A program made the position numbers and the translations under genes. The notes under the pieces were generated by a model. It had not been told where the DNA came from. It was given only the letters and a program-made list of their open reading frames with translations, and did not search any database. Positions 16,207 to 24,806 of a stretch of DNA of 64,000 nucleotides are shown here, piece after piece. The stretch is taken from the NCBI GenBank assembly GCA_905234855.1, contig CAJOIU010000005.1:1-64000 (forward strand), read 5' to 3'. This DNA comes from an uncultured Oscillospiraceae bacterium (lineage in GTDB: Bacteria; Bacillota; Clostridia; Oscillospirales; Oscillospiraceae). Every line of letters starts with the position of its first letter. The stretch's first letter is position 1.

Positions 16207-17469
16207 ATGAACAAGTACAGAGATTTCGATAACTACTTGAAGGAACATCCCACGACCGACGGCTATTTCGGGAAATACGGCGGCAACTATCTGGATGATC
16301 CGGAGCTGATCAAGGCATTCAATGAGTATGCCGAAGCGTACAACACCATTGCGCAGTCTGCGCAATTTATTGCGGAGCTTCGCCGTATCCGCAAGGATTT
16401 TCAGGGGCGTCCTACGCCTGTCTATCATTGCCAGAATCTTTCGAACAAGCTGGGACGTACGCAGATCTATCTGAAGCGTGAGGATCTGAACCACACCGGC
16501 GCGCATAAGCTGAACCACTGCATGGGCGAGGGGCTGCTTGCCAAGTTCATGGGGAAGAAAAAGCTCATTGCGGAAACGGGCGCCGGCCAGCATGGTGTGG
16601 CGCTGGCAACCGCCGCCGCCTACTTCGGCATGGAGTGCGATATCTACATGGGCGAGGTCGATATCGCCAAGCAGGCGCCGAACGTAACGCGCATGAAAAT
16701 GCTTGGCGCAAACGTCATTCCGGTCAGCTTCGGGCTGAGGACGCTGAAGGAGGCGGTGGACGCCGCGTTTATGGCTTATGCCAAGGAGTACAAGGACGCG
16801 ATCTACTGCATCGGTACGGCGGCGGGGCCGCATCCGTTTCCTCTGATGGTGAGGGACTTTCAGTTCTGCATCGGCGAGGAAGCTCGGCAGCAGTTTTTGG
16901 AACAGACGGGTCATCTTCCGGATCAGGTGACGGCCGCTGTGGGCGGAGGCTCGAATTCCATTGGGATGTTTACGCCGTTTCTGGCAGACCCGGTGGAGCT
17001 CGTAGGCGTGGAACCCTTGGGCCGCGGCCCCAAGCTGGGCGACCACGCGGCGTCCATCACATACGGAACCGAAGGCGTAATGCATGGCTTCAACAGCATC
17101 ATGCTTGCCGACGAAAACGGCGATCCTGCCCCGGTCTACTCCAATGCCAGCGGTCTCGACTATCCCGCGGCGGGACCGGAGCACGCCATGCTGCACGACA
17201 TGAACCGGGTTCGTTACACGACCATTGACGACGAAGAGGCCATCGAGGCGCTCTTTCTGCTGTCCCGGCACGAGGGCATCATCCCGGCGATCGAGAGCTC
17301 TCACGCGCTGGCTTACGCAATCAAAGTAGCGCGCAGCGGCATGACGGGATCCATACTCGTCAACCTGTCCGGCCGGGGTGACAAGGATCTGGATTTCGTT
17401 GTAGAGCATTACGGTTATGGCGACAGTTTTCTGAAGAAGATGGAAGAGCGCCGCTTGCAGCAGGGCTGA
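16207..17469 (+). CDS. trpB: Tryptophan synthase beta chain, stand-alone
   Basis: A PLP enzyme condensing indole and serine to tryptophan. The PLP lysine lies in [15 protein letters not shown]; the phosphate-cradling loop reads [11 protein letters not shown], against the usual GGGSNAIG. The 420 residues are slightly longer than the usual ~400. GAGAGGAAC precedes the ATG. No trpA or other trp gene is in the window, so it may salvage indole or serve a synthase whose alpha chain is elsewhere. I saw no trp leader peptide with tandem Trp codons. Confidence 0.92.
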   Translation: MNKYRDFDNYLKEHPTTDGYFGKYGGNYLDDPELIKAFNEYAEAYNTIAQSAQFIAELRRIRKDFQGRPTPVYHCQNLSNKLGRTQIYLKREDLNHTGAHKLNHCMGEGLLAKFMGKKKLIAETGAGQHGVALATAAAYFGMECDIYMGEVDIAKQAPNVTRMKMLGANVIPVSFGLRTLKEAVDAAFMAYAKEYKDAIYCIGTAAGPHPFPLMVRDFQFCIGEEARQQFLEQTGHLPDQVTAAVGGGSNSIGMFTPFLADPVELVGVEPLGRGPKLGDHAASITYGTEGVMHGFNSIMLADENGDPAPVYSNASGLDYPAAGPEHAMLHDMNRVRYTTIDDEEAIEALFLLSRHEGIIPAIESSHALAYAIKVARSGMTGSILVNLSGRGDKDLDFVVEHYGYGDSFLKKMEERRLQQG

Positions 17470-17497
17470 TGGAAGGCCTAGGGAGAAACGCGCCGCA

Positions 17498-17692
17498 GTG
17501 AAAAACAAGTATATAGCGTTTGGTCTGCTTGTGGTTTTGGTTCTGGTATTCTGGAATTTGCTCGGTTTGCTGTATTCATCGGTGATCACCCGCAGCGGAT
17601 ATCGGTTTGGAGCGGGAGCCGATCTGTTCATTCCCCTTGTGGTCGCTGTCGTTATGGGATACTTGCTGTTTTTGAGAAAACGGGAAAAATGA
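17498..17692 (+). CDS. Small two-segment membrane protein, unknown
   Basis: 64 residues with two hydrophobic stretches (YIAFGLLVVLVLVFWNLLGL and LFIPLVVAVVMGYLLFL) separated by a short polar loop, ending KREK. The start is a GTG with AGGGAG about 12 bases upstream, so the start is less certain. It follows trpB by 28 bases and overlaps nothing. No family is recognised. Confidence 0.6.
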   Translation: MKNKYIAFGLLVVLVLVFWNLLGLLYSSVITRSGYRFGAGADLFIPLVVAVVMGYLLFLRKREK

Positions 17693-17718
17693 CTATGCGG
17701 AAGAGGGGCGTGGCAAAA

Positions 17719-18138
17719 ATGAAAAAGATGCATGTTTTGGCGGTCATCGCTGTTCTGGCGGTGCTGTCGCTGATGCTCACAGCCTGCGGGAGGGCTGAAT
17801 TTGGAGTGATCGCAAACTCCGAGAAGCGGATAACGATCACGGCAGAGAAAGCCGACAAGGATGCTTTCTTCAGCACCGGCTCGCTTGAGGTCGCTGACGG
17901 AGAGCAGATCGTGATCGCGTCCGACCTGACAAAAGGCTCGATCCGGGTGGAGATCATCAAAGCGCCCGAAGAGGAAAGCATTGACGAGCTTCCTGCCATG
18001 GATGGCGAGGCGATCATCACCGCAAACCTCAAAAGCACGGATGGGGCGTCGGGTACGGTGCCTGCGGGACGTTATCAGGTGAGAGCGACCTGCCTTGAGT
18101 CGGCAACCGGTACCGTTCAGATCGAAGTGAAGCCCTGA
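17719..18138 (+). CDS. Small lipoprotein, unknown function
   Basis: 139 residues with a lipoprotein signal peptide (MKKMHVLAVIAVLAVLSLML then TAC). The mature part is a single domain with evenly spaced beta-type stretches (EKRITITAEKADKD, DGEQIVIASDLTKGSIRVEI, GRYQVRATCLES), reminiscent of an immunoglobulin-like sandwich. The track start at 17689 lies in the preceding gene; GAGGGG and the signal peptide place it at 17719. Likely one transcript with the membrane protein gene upstream. Confidence 0.7.
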   Translation: MKKMHVLAVIAVLAVLSLMLTACGRAEFGVIANSEKRITITAEKADKDAFFSTGSLEVADGEQIVIASDLTKGSIRVEIIKAPEEESIDELPAMDGEAIITANLKSTDGASGTVPAGRYQVRATCLESATGTVQIEVKP

Positions 18139-18148
18139 CAGCGTAAAA

Positions 18149-18180
18149 CGAACCCCGCAGCGAGTCCGCTGCGGGGTTCG
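18149..18180. terminator. Bidirectional intrinsic terminator
   Basis: CGAACCCCGCAGC and GCTGCGGGGTTCG form a perfect 13-bp stem between two convergent genes. T-tracts are weak on both sides. Confidence 0.75.
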
Positions 18181-18193
18181 GTATTGGATGGGA

Positions 18194-19432
18194 TCACGCC
18201 CGGATCTTTTTGAGCTTGGCGTAGCGGGGCAGGGAACGGACGGTGGGACGCTCCGGCTCGCCTTGGATCAGCGGCAGAACATAGTGAAGGAAATCCTCGG
18301 TGACGAAATTGCCCTCGGGGGCGATCCATTCCAGCGGCACCTTCTTTTCGGCGTTTGCCACGGAGGTGAGGGGGATCAGCTTCGTGCGGCAGAGATAATC
18401 GCCGCCCACATTCGTGCGCTCAAAAGCGACCATTTTGCCGGTCTCGCCCGCGATGGCACTCTCCACGGCCACGCGGCCGGCCAGAACGGCCTCCTCCACA
18501 TCGGTGCGGGAGGCAAGATGCGCGCCGCAGCGCTGCAGCAGGCTCAGCTCAATGGGACGGGTCTTTACATCCAGACGCTGCTTCACCGCCTCGCACAGAC
18601 GGGAGGCGAGACCGCCGAGCTGGGCGTGGCCGAAACCGTCCGTGGCGCTGGCCTTTGCTTCGGATACGAAGGTGCCGTCGGCAAAATGGACGCCCTCCGA
18701 AACGGCCACGAGGCAGTTGCCCTTAGCATTATATACGCGCTCCACGTCGGCGAGGAATTTGTCCATATCGAAATCGAGCTCGGGCAGATAAATGAGATCG
18801 GGACCCGCGCCGAAATAGGTGCCGATAGCGGCGGAGGCGGCGAGCCAACCCGCGTGGCGGCCCATGATCTCCATGACCGTTACCTGCCCGGTGGGGTAAA
18901 CGCGGCTGTCGCAGGAGACCTCCATGCAGCTTGTGGCGATATACTTTGCCGCGGAGGCGAAGCCGGGGCAGTGATCGGTGCCGACGAGGTCGTTGTCGAT
19001 GGTCTTGGGAATGCCCATGACGCGGCACTCCCAGCCGGAACGCGCCATGAAACGGCTGATCTTATCGCAGGTGTCCATGGAGTCGTTGCCGCCGTTATAA
19101 AAGAAATAGCGGACGTTATGCTTTTTGAACGTTTCGAGAATGGTCTGATAGTCGGTATCATCCACGTCGGGATCGGCGAGCTTATAGCGGCAGGAGCCGA
19201 GCTCGGACGAGGGGGTGCTCTGCAGAAGCGCAAGCTCCGCCGGGTCTTCCAGACCCATATCATAAAGCTTATCGGCCAGAACGCCGGTGATGCCGTGGTC
19301 AGCGCCCAACACCTGCGTGATCTCCTCCGAGGCGAGAGCCGCGGAGATCGCGCCGTAGGCGCTGGCATTGATAACGGACGTGGGGCCGCCCGACTGGCCG
19401 ATGATGCATGCGCCAATGAGCTTTTCAGCCAT
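18194..19432 (-). CDS. pfp: 6-phosphofructokinase, probably pyrophosphate-dependent
   Basis: Phosphorylates fructose-6-phosphate in glycolysis. The 412 residues and the GIPKTIDNDL motif (Lys where ATP enzymes have Gly) point to PPi as phosphoryl donor. The glycine-rich donor loop reads YNGGNDSMDT, with Asn where PPi enzymes usually have Asp (GGDDS) and ATP enzymes GGDGS. MEIMGRHAGWLA is intact. It diverges from fba, the next glycolytic step. The donor is inferred from these positions. Confidence 0.9.
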   Translation of the reverse strand: MAEKLIGACIIGQSGGPTSVINASAYGAISAALASEEITQVLGADHGITGVLADKLYDMGLEDPAELALLQSTPSSELGSCRYKLADPDVDDTDYQTILETFKKHNVRYFFYNGGNDSMDTCDKISRFMARSGWECRVMGIPKTIDNDLVGTDHCPGFASAAKYIATSCMEVSCDSRVYPTGQVTVMEIMGRHAGWLAASAAIGTYFGAGPDLIYLPELDFDMDKFLADVERVYNAKGNCLVAVSEGVHFADGTFVSEAKASATDGFGHAQLGGLASRLCEAVKQRLDVKTRPIELSLLQRCGAHLASRTDVEEAVLAGRVAVESAIAGETGKMVAFERTNVGGDYLCRTKLIPLTSVANAEKKVPLEWIAPEGNFVTEDFLHYVLPLIQGEPERPTVRSLPRYAKLKKIRA

Positions 19433-19461
19433 GTTTTTACCTCCAAATTTTAATGTTTGTG

Positions 19462-19490
19462 TTGATTATATCACAAAGTTGAGGTAAAAT
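19462..19490 (+). promoter_or_regulatory. SigA-type promoter for fba
   Basis: TTGATT, 17 bases, TAAAAT. A TATAAT for the divergent phosphofructokinase gene lies within the same stretch on the other strand (ATTATA at 19465), so the two glycolytic genes share a compact promoter region. Confidence 0.7.
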
Positions 19491-19541
19491 AAAGACTAAG
19501 AAGCATAAAATACCAACAAAATCAAAAGGAGCAGAAATAGT

Positions 19542-20477
19542 ATGCCAATCGTATCAACCACCGAAATGTTCAAAAAGGCCTATGACGGCGGTTACGCCAT
19601 CGGCGCCTTCAACGTCAACAACATGGAGATCGTGCAGGGTATCACCGAGGCAGCCGCGGAAGTGAACTCCCCGCTGATCCTGCAGGTATCCGCCGGCGCA
19701 CGCAAGTATGCTAAGCATGTCTACCTCATGAAGCTCGTCGAGGCGGCGGAGGCCGATACAGGCCTGCCCATCGCGCTGCACCTCGACCACGGCGCGGATT
19801 TTGAGATCTGCAAGAGCTGCATCGACGGCGGCTTTACCTCCGTCATGATCGACGCGTCCTCCAAGAGCTTTGAGGATAATATCGCTCTCACGAAGCAGGT
19901 TGTCGAGTATGCCCATGACCACGGCGTCGTCGTGGAGGCGGAGCTCGGCACGCTGGCCGGTGTGGAGGACGAGGTCAAGGTATCCGCGGAGGATTCCTCC
20001 TATACCCGCCCGGAGGATGTGGAGGAGTTCGTCAGCCGCACGGGCTGCGACTCTCTCGCTATTGCCATCGGCACGAGCCACGGCGCGTATAAGTTCAAGC
20101 CCGGCACGAAGCCCCAGCTTCGTTTCGATATCCTCGAAGAAGTCTCCAAGCGGCTGCCCGGATTCCCCATCGTGCTGCACGGCGCATCGAGCGTCATCCC
20201 CAAGTATGTCGATATCATCAATCGGAACGGCGGCGCGCTGGTGGACGCCATCGGCGTCCCCGAGGAAATGCTCCGGCAGGCGGCGCGCATGGCGGTCTGC
20301 AAGATCAACATCGACTCCGATCTGCGTCTGGCCATGACCGCGGGCATCCGGGAGCATTTCATGGCGCATCCCGATCATTTCGATCCGCGCCAGTACCTCA
20401 CGGTCGGCCGCGCCTATATCAAGGAGCTTGTGAAGGACAAGATCGTGAATGTCCTTGGCAGCGACGGAAAAGCCTGA
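19542..20477 (+). CDS. fba: Class II fructose-bisphosphate aldolase
   Basis: A zinc-dependent aldolase splitting fructose-1,6-bisphosphate. 311 residues, normal for the FbaA/GatY type. Active-site and metal segments seen: LHLDHGADFEICKSCIDGGF, EAELGTLAGVED, AIAIGTSHGAYKF and FPIVLHGASS. Its own promoter diverges from the phosphofructokinase gene. A degenerate metal P-type ATPase gene starts 3 bases after its stop. Confidence 0.96.
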   Translation: MPIVSTTEMFKKAYDGGYAIGAFNVNNMEIVQGITEAAAEVNSPLILQVSAGARKYAKHVYLMKLVEAAEADTGLPIALHLDHGADFEICKSCIDGGFTSVMIDASSKSFEDNIALTKQVVEYAHDHGVVVEAELGTLAGVEDEVKVSAEDSSYTRPEDVEEFVSRTGCDSLAIAIGTSHGAYKFKPGTKPQLRFDILEEVSKRLPGFPIVLHGASSVIPKYVDIINRNGGALVDAIGVPEEMLRQAARMAVCKINIDSDLRLAMTAGIREHFMAHPDHFDPRQYLTVGRAYIKELVKDKIVNVLGSDGKA

Positions 20478-20480
20478 TCC

Positions 20481-22196
20481 ATGGGTCTTCTACACGAGAT
20501 CAAAGCAGCCGTGTCCGGTCACGGACACGGCTGCACCTGTGATGAATGCATGGAGGAGCACCATTCCCACGGGCATAACGGCTTCGATACGGTCATGATC
20601 GGGCGGCTGATCGCCGCGGCGCTCCTTTTTGTCGCGGGTCTAATCACCGAGCATTCACAGCCGGTCGTTTCGACGATCCTGCAGGTGCTGGCGATCCTGT
20701 TCGCCGGGTACGACGTTTTCATCGGCGCGGTGGCGAATGTCGTCCGCAAACGCCTGTTTGACGAGAGCCTTCTTATGAGCATCGTCGCCGTGGCCTCCGT
20801 CATCATCGGCGAGGCGGGGGAGGGCGCGTCCGTCATGATCCTCTACCAGCTCGGCGAGCTGTTTCAGGGCTTTGCCGTTGCGCGTGTGCGCCGGAACATC
20901 GAGGGACTCATGGAGGATCGGTCGCCGGAGGCCACCGCTGTTTTGGCGGAGGTTCGATCCGATAAAGGCACCAAGGGTCGCACGGAGGAGTTTATTACCC
21001 ATTTTGCTCGGGTCTATACCCCGGTAGTCCTCTGCATCGCGGTGGTGATCGCCGTGATCTCGCCGCTGGTTCTGCATACCACGGTGGCGGAGGGCGTGTA
21101 TCGCGCGCTGGTTCTGATGGTCATCGCCTGCCCCTGCGCGCTCGTGATCTCCGTGCCTCTGAGCTATTTTGCCGGGATCGGCGGTGCGACGCGGCAGGGT
21201 ATCCTCTTCAAAAGCACCGCCGCCATGGACGCGGTGTCCGGCACTAGCGCCGTCGTGTTCGATAAAGCCGGCGCGCTGGCAGACGAGGGGCTGCGGGTCG
21301 TATCGGTCAAAAGCGAGCGGATGGAGGCGGATGTGCTGCTTCGCATCGCGGCGCATGCCTGCGCCTATTCTGACGGCGTATATGCCGAGAGCATCAAGGC
21401 CGCCTATCAGGGTGTCATTTATATCGAGCTTATCCAGAGCTTCCGGCAAGAGCTTTCCCGCGGCATCACCGTGGAGGTGGAGGGCATCCGCATCATCCTC
21501 GGCACCGAGGAGTTTATGGCGGAGCATGAGATCGATCCCGGCCGGGATCGAACGAATGAGATCGCTGCCTATCTTGCCATTAACGGGCAGTATGCCGGGA
21601 GGATCGTATTCGGCAGCGTAGCCAAAACGGACGCCGCCGGAGCCGTGACGGTGCTGTCGTGGGATAAGGATCGGCAGGTTGCCATGATCACCGAGGATTC
21701 CCCCGCCGCAACGGAGAAATTTGCCCGGTCGGTGGGGATCGGCCAGTATTACGCCGACTGCAGCCGGGATGATAAGGTGGCGGTTGTGCGGGATATCCGA
21801 AATCAGCAGATCAAAAAGGGCAAGCTGCTGTTTGTCGGCGACGCGGAAACGGACGAGGCATGCCTCAGGGAAGCGGACGTTGGCGTCTCCCTCAACGGCG
21901 CCAGCTCCGACGCTGCGATCCGCGCGGCGGATGTGGTCATCATGGACGGTTCGCCGTCCCGGGTGGTCACGGCGCTGGAGGCGGCAAAGCATACACGCGC
22001 CATCGTCTGGCAGAATATCGCGTTTGCGCTCGCCTTCAAGCTCATCATCCTCGTGCTGGATATGTTCGGAAGCTGTCCGCTGTGGCTGGCGGTCTTCGCG
22101 GATGTGGGCGTGGCGCTGCTGGCTGTTCTGAACTCCCTGCGGGCATTCCTCCTAAAGGACACGATCCTGCCGGAGGAAAACACCGAAAACCTATAA
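20481..22196 (+). CDS. Degenerate P1B-type ATPase-like protein lacking the actuator domain
   Basis: 571 residues with the fold order of heavy-metal pumps but broken chemistry. The N-terminus is His/Cys-rich (HGHGCTCDECMEEHHSHGHN). Membrane segments are present, including the metal-binding ACPCAL (about 216-221). Between RSPEATAVL and EEFITHFARVYTP the actuator domain of about 100 residues, with TGES, is absent. The phosphorylation loop is FDKAGALAD instead of DKTGTLT; TGD has become ITED and GDGxND is GDAETD. The His-Pro motif is not seen. Asp261 remains, but transport by the normal cycle looks impossible. It may be a metal sensor or scaffold. The open frame over 570 codons argues against a decaying pseudogene. 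Confidence 0.85.
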   Translation: MGLLHEIKAAVSGHGHGCTCDECMEEHHSHGHNGFDTVMIGRLIAAALLFVAGLITEHSQPVVSTILQVLAILFAGYDVFIGAVANVVRKRLFDESLLMSIVAVASVIIGEAGEGASVMILYQLGELFQGFAVARVRRNIEGLMEDRSPEATAVLAEVRSDKGTKGRTEEFITHFARVYTPVVLCIAVVIAVISPLVLHTTVAEGVYRALVLMVIACPCALVISVPLSYFAGIGGATRQGILFKSTAAMDAVSGTSAVVFDKAGALADEGLRVVSVKSERMEADVLLRIAAHACAYSDGVYAESIKAAYQGVIYIELIQSFRQELSRGITVEVEGIRIILGTEEFMAEHEIDPGRDRTNEIAAYLAINGQYAGRIVFGSVAKTDAAGAVTVLSWDKDRQVAMITEDSPAATEKFARSVGIGQYYADCSRDDKVAVVRDIRNQQIKKGKLLFVGDAETDEACLREADVGVSLNGASSDAAIRAADVVIMDGSPSRVVTALEAAKHTRAIVWQNIAFALAFKLIILVLDMFGSCPLWLAVFADVGVALLAVLNSLRAFLLKDTILPEENTENL

Positions 22197-22200
22197 TATG

Positions 22201-22232
22201 ACAGACGCTCCGAGATTATTCGGAGCGTCTGT
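22201..22232. terminator. Intrinsic terminator between convergent genes
   Basis: ACAGACGCTCCGA and TCGGAGCGTCTGT form a 13-bp stem followed on the plus strand by TGTTT. Confidence 0.8.
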
Positions 22233-22236
22233 TGTT

Positions 22237-23166
22237 TCAGATTTTCGATTCGATCCATGCCAGCACGTCGTCCCAGACCTGCTGCTTGCCGATCTCGTTG
22301 AGTACCTCATGGCGCATGCCGGAGTAATACTTGGACGATACGTCCCGCATCCCCGCCTCGCGGAAGCGCTGCTCGACGACGCGGACGCTCTTGCCCCAGC
22401 CTCCGACAGGGTCGGCCTCACCCGCGATAAAGAGGACGGGTACGGTCTTCTTCATCTTCGCCATATGGCTCTTTTTGCCGATGCGCTCAAGGCCGGACAT
22501 CATGTCGCGCATAAGTCCTGCGGTTCCCATGAAGCCGCAGTTGGGATCCTTGTCATAGGCGCGGATCACGGTCTCGTCGGAGCAGATCCAATCGTTCGGG
22601 CCGATGGGGTTTTCGATGCCCTTCAGATAGCTGCCGAAGGCAATGCTCTGCAGCTTGGCGCTGCGGTATTTGGAGCCGTGCTTTTTGATCTCGCCGTTTG
22701 CCATAAGCTTGCCGGCCTTGCAGACGATATCCGGAGTGTGACCCGTACCGGACAGAATGCAGGCGTCGAAATCGTCCGGGTAGTCGCCGAGATAGGTGCG
22801 GGCCATGAAGCTGCCCATGCTGTGACCGAGCAGGATCATCGGAATGCCGGGGAAGCGATCCTTCAGGATATCCCGCAGCCGCTTTTCGTCCGCGACGATT
22901 TTTGCCCAGCCGTCCGTTTCCGCGAACCAGCCCTTTTCCTCCTCGGACTGGACGGTCTGCCCATGCCCGAGGTGGTCGTCCCCCGCGGCGGCAAAGCCAT
23001 GCTGGGTGAGAAATACGGCGAAATCGTTATACCGGCCGATATGCTCCGCAACGCCGTGGACAAGCTGCACCACGCCCCGAACCTCGCCCTCGGGCTGCCA
23101 GAGACGGCAATGGATGTTGCTGCGCCCATCGGAGGAGAGAAAAGTGAAGTCTTCTGTATTAGGCAT
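22237..23166 (-). CDS. Alpha/beta hydrolase, monoacylglycerol-lipase-like
   Basis: 309 residues of the serine aminopeptidase S33/lysophospholipase type. The nucleophile elbow is GHSMGS, the oxyanion region VQLVHGVAEHIGRY, and the late Asp/His are plausibly in LFIAGEADPVGG and GMRHEVLNE. No signal peptide, so cytosolic. GGGAGG precedes the ATG. Substrates are probably lipid or other carboxylic esters. Transcribed alone, divergent from glpK. Confidence 0.88.
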   Translation of the reverse strand: MPNTEDFTFLSSDGRSNIHCRLWQPEGEVRGVVQLVHGVAEHIGRYNDFAVFLTQHGFAAAGDDHLGHGQTVQSEEEKGWFAETDGWAKIVADEKRLRDILKDRFPGIPMILLGHSMGSFMARTYLGDYPDDFDACILSGTGHTPDIVCKAGKLMANGEIKKHGSKYRSAKLQSIAFGSYLKGIENPIGPNDWICSDETVIRAYDKDPNCGFMGTAGLMRDMMSGLERIGKKSHMAKMKKTVPVLFIAGEADPVGGWGKSVRVVEQRFREAGMRDVSSKYYSGMRHEVLNEIGKQQVWDDVLAWIESKI

Positions 23167-23299
23167 AGAAATATCCTCCCATCTGTGTTATAATCAAAAC
23201 GTGTTAATCTGTTGATTGACATTTTACCCCAAGAAACAGGATTCGTCAATCGGGATAAGTCGGCGGCCGCGCCGCTGTCCCAAGGAAGGAGAACGTGTG

Positions 23300-24802
23300 A
23301 TGAACGGATATCTGATCGCGCTGGATCAGGGAACGACATCCTCCCGCGCCATCGTATTCGACGCGGCGGGAGGGATCGTCTCGCTGGCGCAGTATCCCTT
23401 TGAGCAGATCTATCCCCAGCCGGGCTGGGTCGAGCATGATCCGGGCGCCATCCTTGACAGTCAGCTCCATGCGCTGGAGGCTGCGTTTGAGAAATCCGGC
23501 CTTTCGCCCACGGATATCGCGGGCATCGGCATCACGAACCAGCGGGAGACCACAATCGTTTGGGAGAAGGCTACAGGGAAGCCGATCTATAACGCCATCG
23601 TATGGCAATGCCGCCGGACGGCAGCTATGGCCGAGCGCCTCGTGGCCGACGGTATGACAGGTTACATCCGCGAGACGACCGGCCTTCTGCCGGATCCCTA
23701 TTTCTCCGCCACGAAAATCAAGTGGATCCTCGATACCGTACCCGGCGCCCGCGCCCGGGCGGAACGCGGAGAGCTGCTGTTCGGCACGGTGGATTGCTGG
23801 CTCATCTGGAACCTTACCGGTCAGCATGTGACGGACTACTCCAATGCCTGCCGCACGATGCTGTTCGATATAAACCGCATGGCATGGGACGAGACCCTGT
23901 GCCGCCGGCTTGGGATCCCCATGCAGATGCTGCCCCGGGCGGCCTCGAACTCTGAGATATTCGGGCATGTGAAGGCGGGGATTCCCGGGCTTACGCTGCT
24001 GGAGGGGATCCCCGTATGCGGCGCGGCCGGCGATCAGCAGGCAGCGCTTCTGGGGCAGGGCTGCATCCTGCCCGGTCAGGCGAAAAATACCTATGGCACC
24101 GGCTGCTTCACGCTGATGAACGCGGGCACCGAGGTGCCGCGCAGTAAAAACGGCCTCGTCACCAGCGTTGCGTGGAACGTACGCGGTCAGACGACCTATG
24201 CCTTGGAAGGCAGCGTTTTCAACGCCGGCTCCTCCATCCAATGGCTCCGGGACGAGGTGGGACTCATCACCGCAGCTCATGAATGCGATATTCTGGCCGA
24301 GAGCGTCCCGGACACGGGCGGCGTGTATCTCGTGAGCGCCTTTACCGGCCTTGGCGCGCCGTGGTGGGACCCCTACGCCCGCGGCGCGATGGTGGGCATC
24401 ACCCGCGGCACAGGCCGGGCGCACATCTGCCGCGCGGTATTGGAGGGGATCGCCTATCAGGTGGCAGATCTTCTGAATGCCATGGAGCAGGATGTAGCCG
24501 GAAAGCTAGATGTTCTGCGGGTGGATGGCGGCGCGTCGGTCTCGGACTTCCTCATGCAGTTCGAGGCGGATATCCTGCAGCGTCCCATCGACCGTCCCTG
24601 CACCGTGGAAACCACGGCCTTCGGCGCTGCTTTCTTGGCGGGTCTTTCCGCGGGTGTATGGTCGAGTATCGAGGATATCCAGTCGCTCCGGCAGACGGAG
24701 AGGCTGTTCCAGCCGCAGATGCCGCCGGAGAAGGCGGCGGAGCTTTTGAAAAACTGGCACAGAGCCGTCGAACGGGCGGCGAAATGGGAAACGGAGGTTT
24801 AA
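23300..24802 (+). CDS. glpK: Glycerol kinase
   Basis: Phosphorylates glycerol with ATP. The 500 residues are standard. N-terminal LIALDQGTTSSRAIVFD carries the phosphate-binding loop; SNACRTMLFDI, CGAAGDQQAALLGQG and GLGAPWWDPYARGAMVG are FGGY-kinase signatures. The track start at 23216 is too far upstream; GGAAGGAG stands before the ATG at 23300. No glycerol facilitator is nearby. The yerB gene follows by 4 bases with its SD inside the end of glpK. Confidence 0.96.
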   Translation: MNGYLIALDQGTTSSRAIVFDAAGGIVSLAQYPFEQIYPQPGWVEHDPGAILDSQLHALEAAFEKSGLSPTDIAGIGITNQRETTIVWEKATGKPIYNAIVWQCRRTAAMAERLVADGMTGYIRETTGLLPDPYFSATKIKWILDTVPGARARAERGELLFGTVDCWLIWNLTGQHVTDYSNACRTMLFDINRMAWDETLCRRLGIPMQMLPRAASNSEIFGHVKAGIPGLTLLEGIPVCGAAGDQQAALLGQGCILPGQAKNTYGTGCFTLMNAGTEVPRSKNGLVTSVAWNVRGQTTYALEGSVFNAGSSIQWLRDEVGLITAAHECDILAESVPDTGGVYLVSAFTGLGAPWWDPYARGAMVGITRGTGRAHICRAVLEGIAYQVADLLNAMEQDVAGKLDVLRVDGGASVSDFLMQFEADILQRPIDRPCTVETTAFGAAFLAGLSAGVWSSIEDIQSLRQTERLFQPQMPPEKAAELLKNWHRAVERAAKWETEV

Positions 24803-24806
24803 TTCC

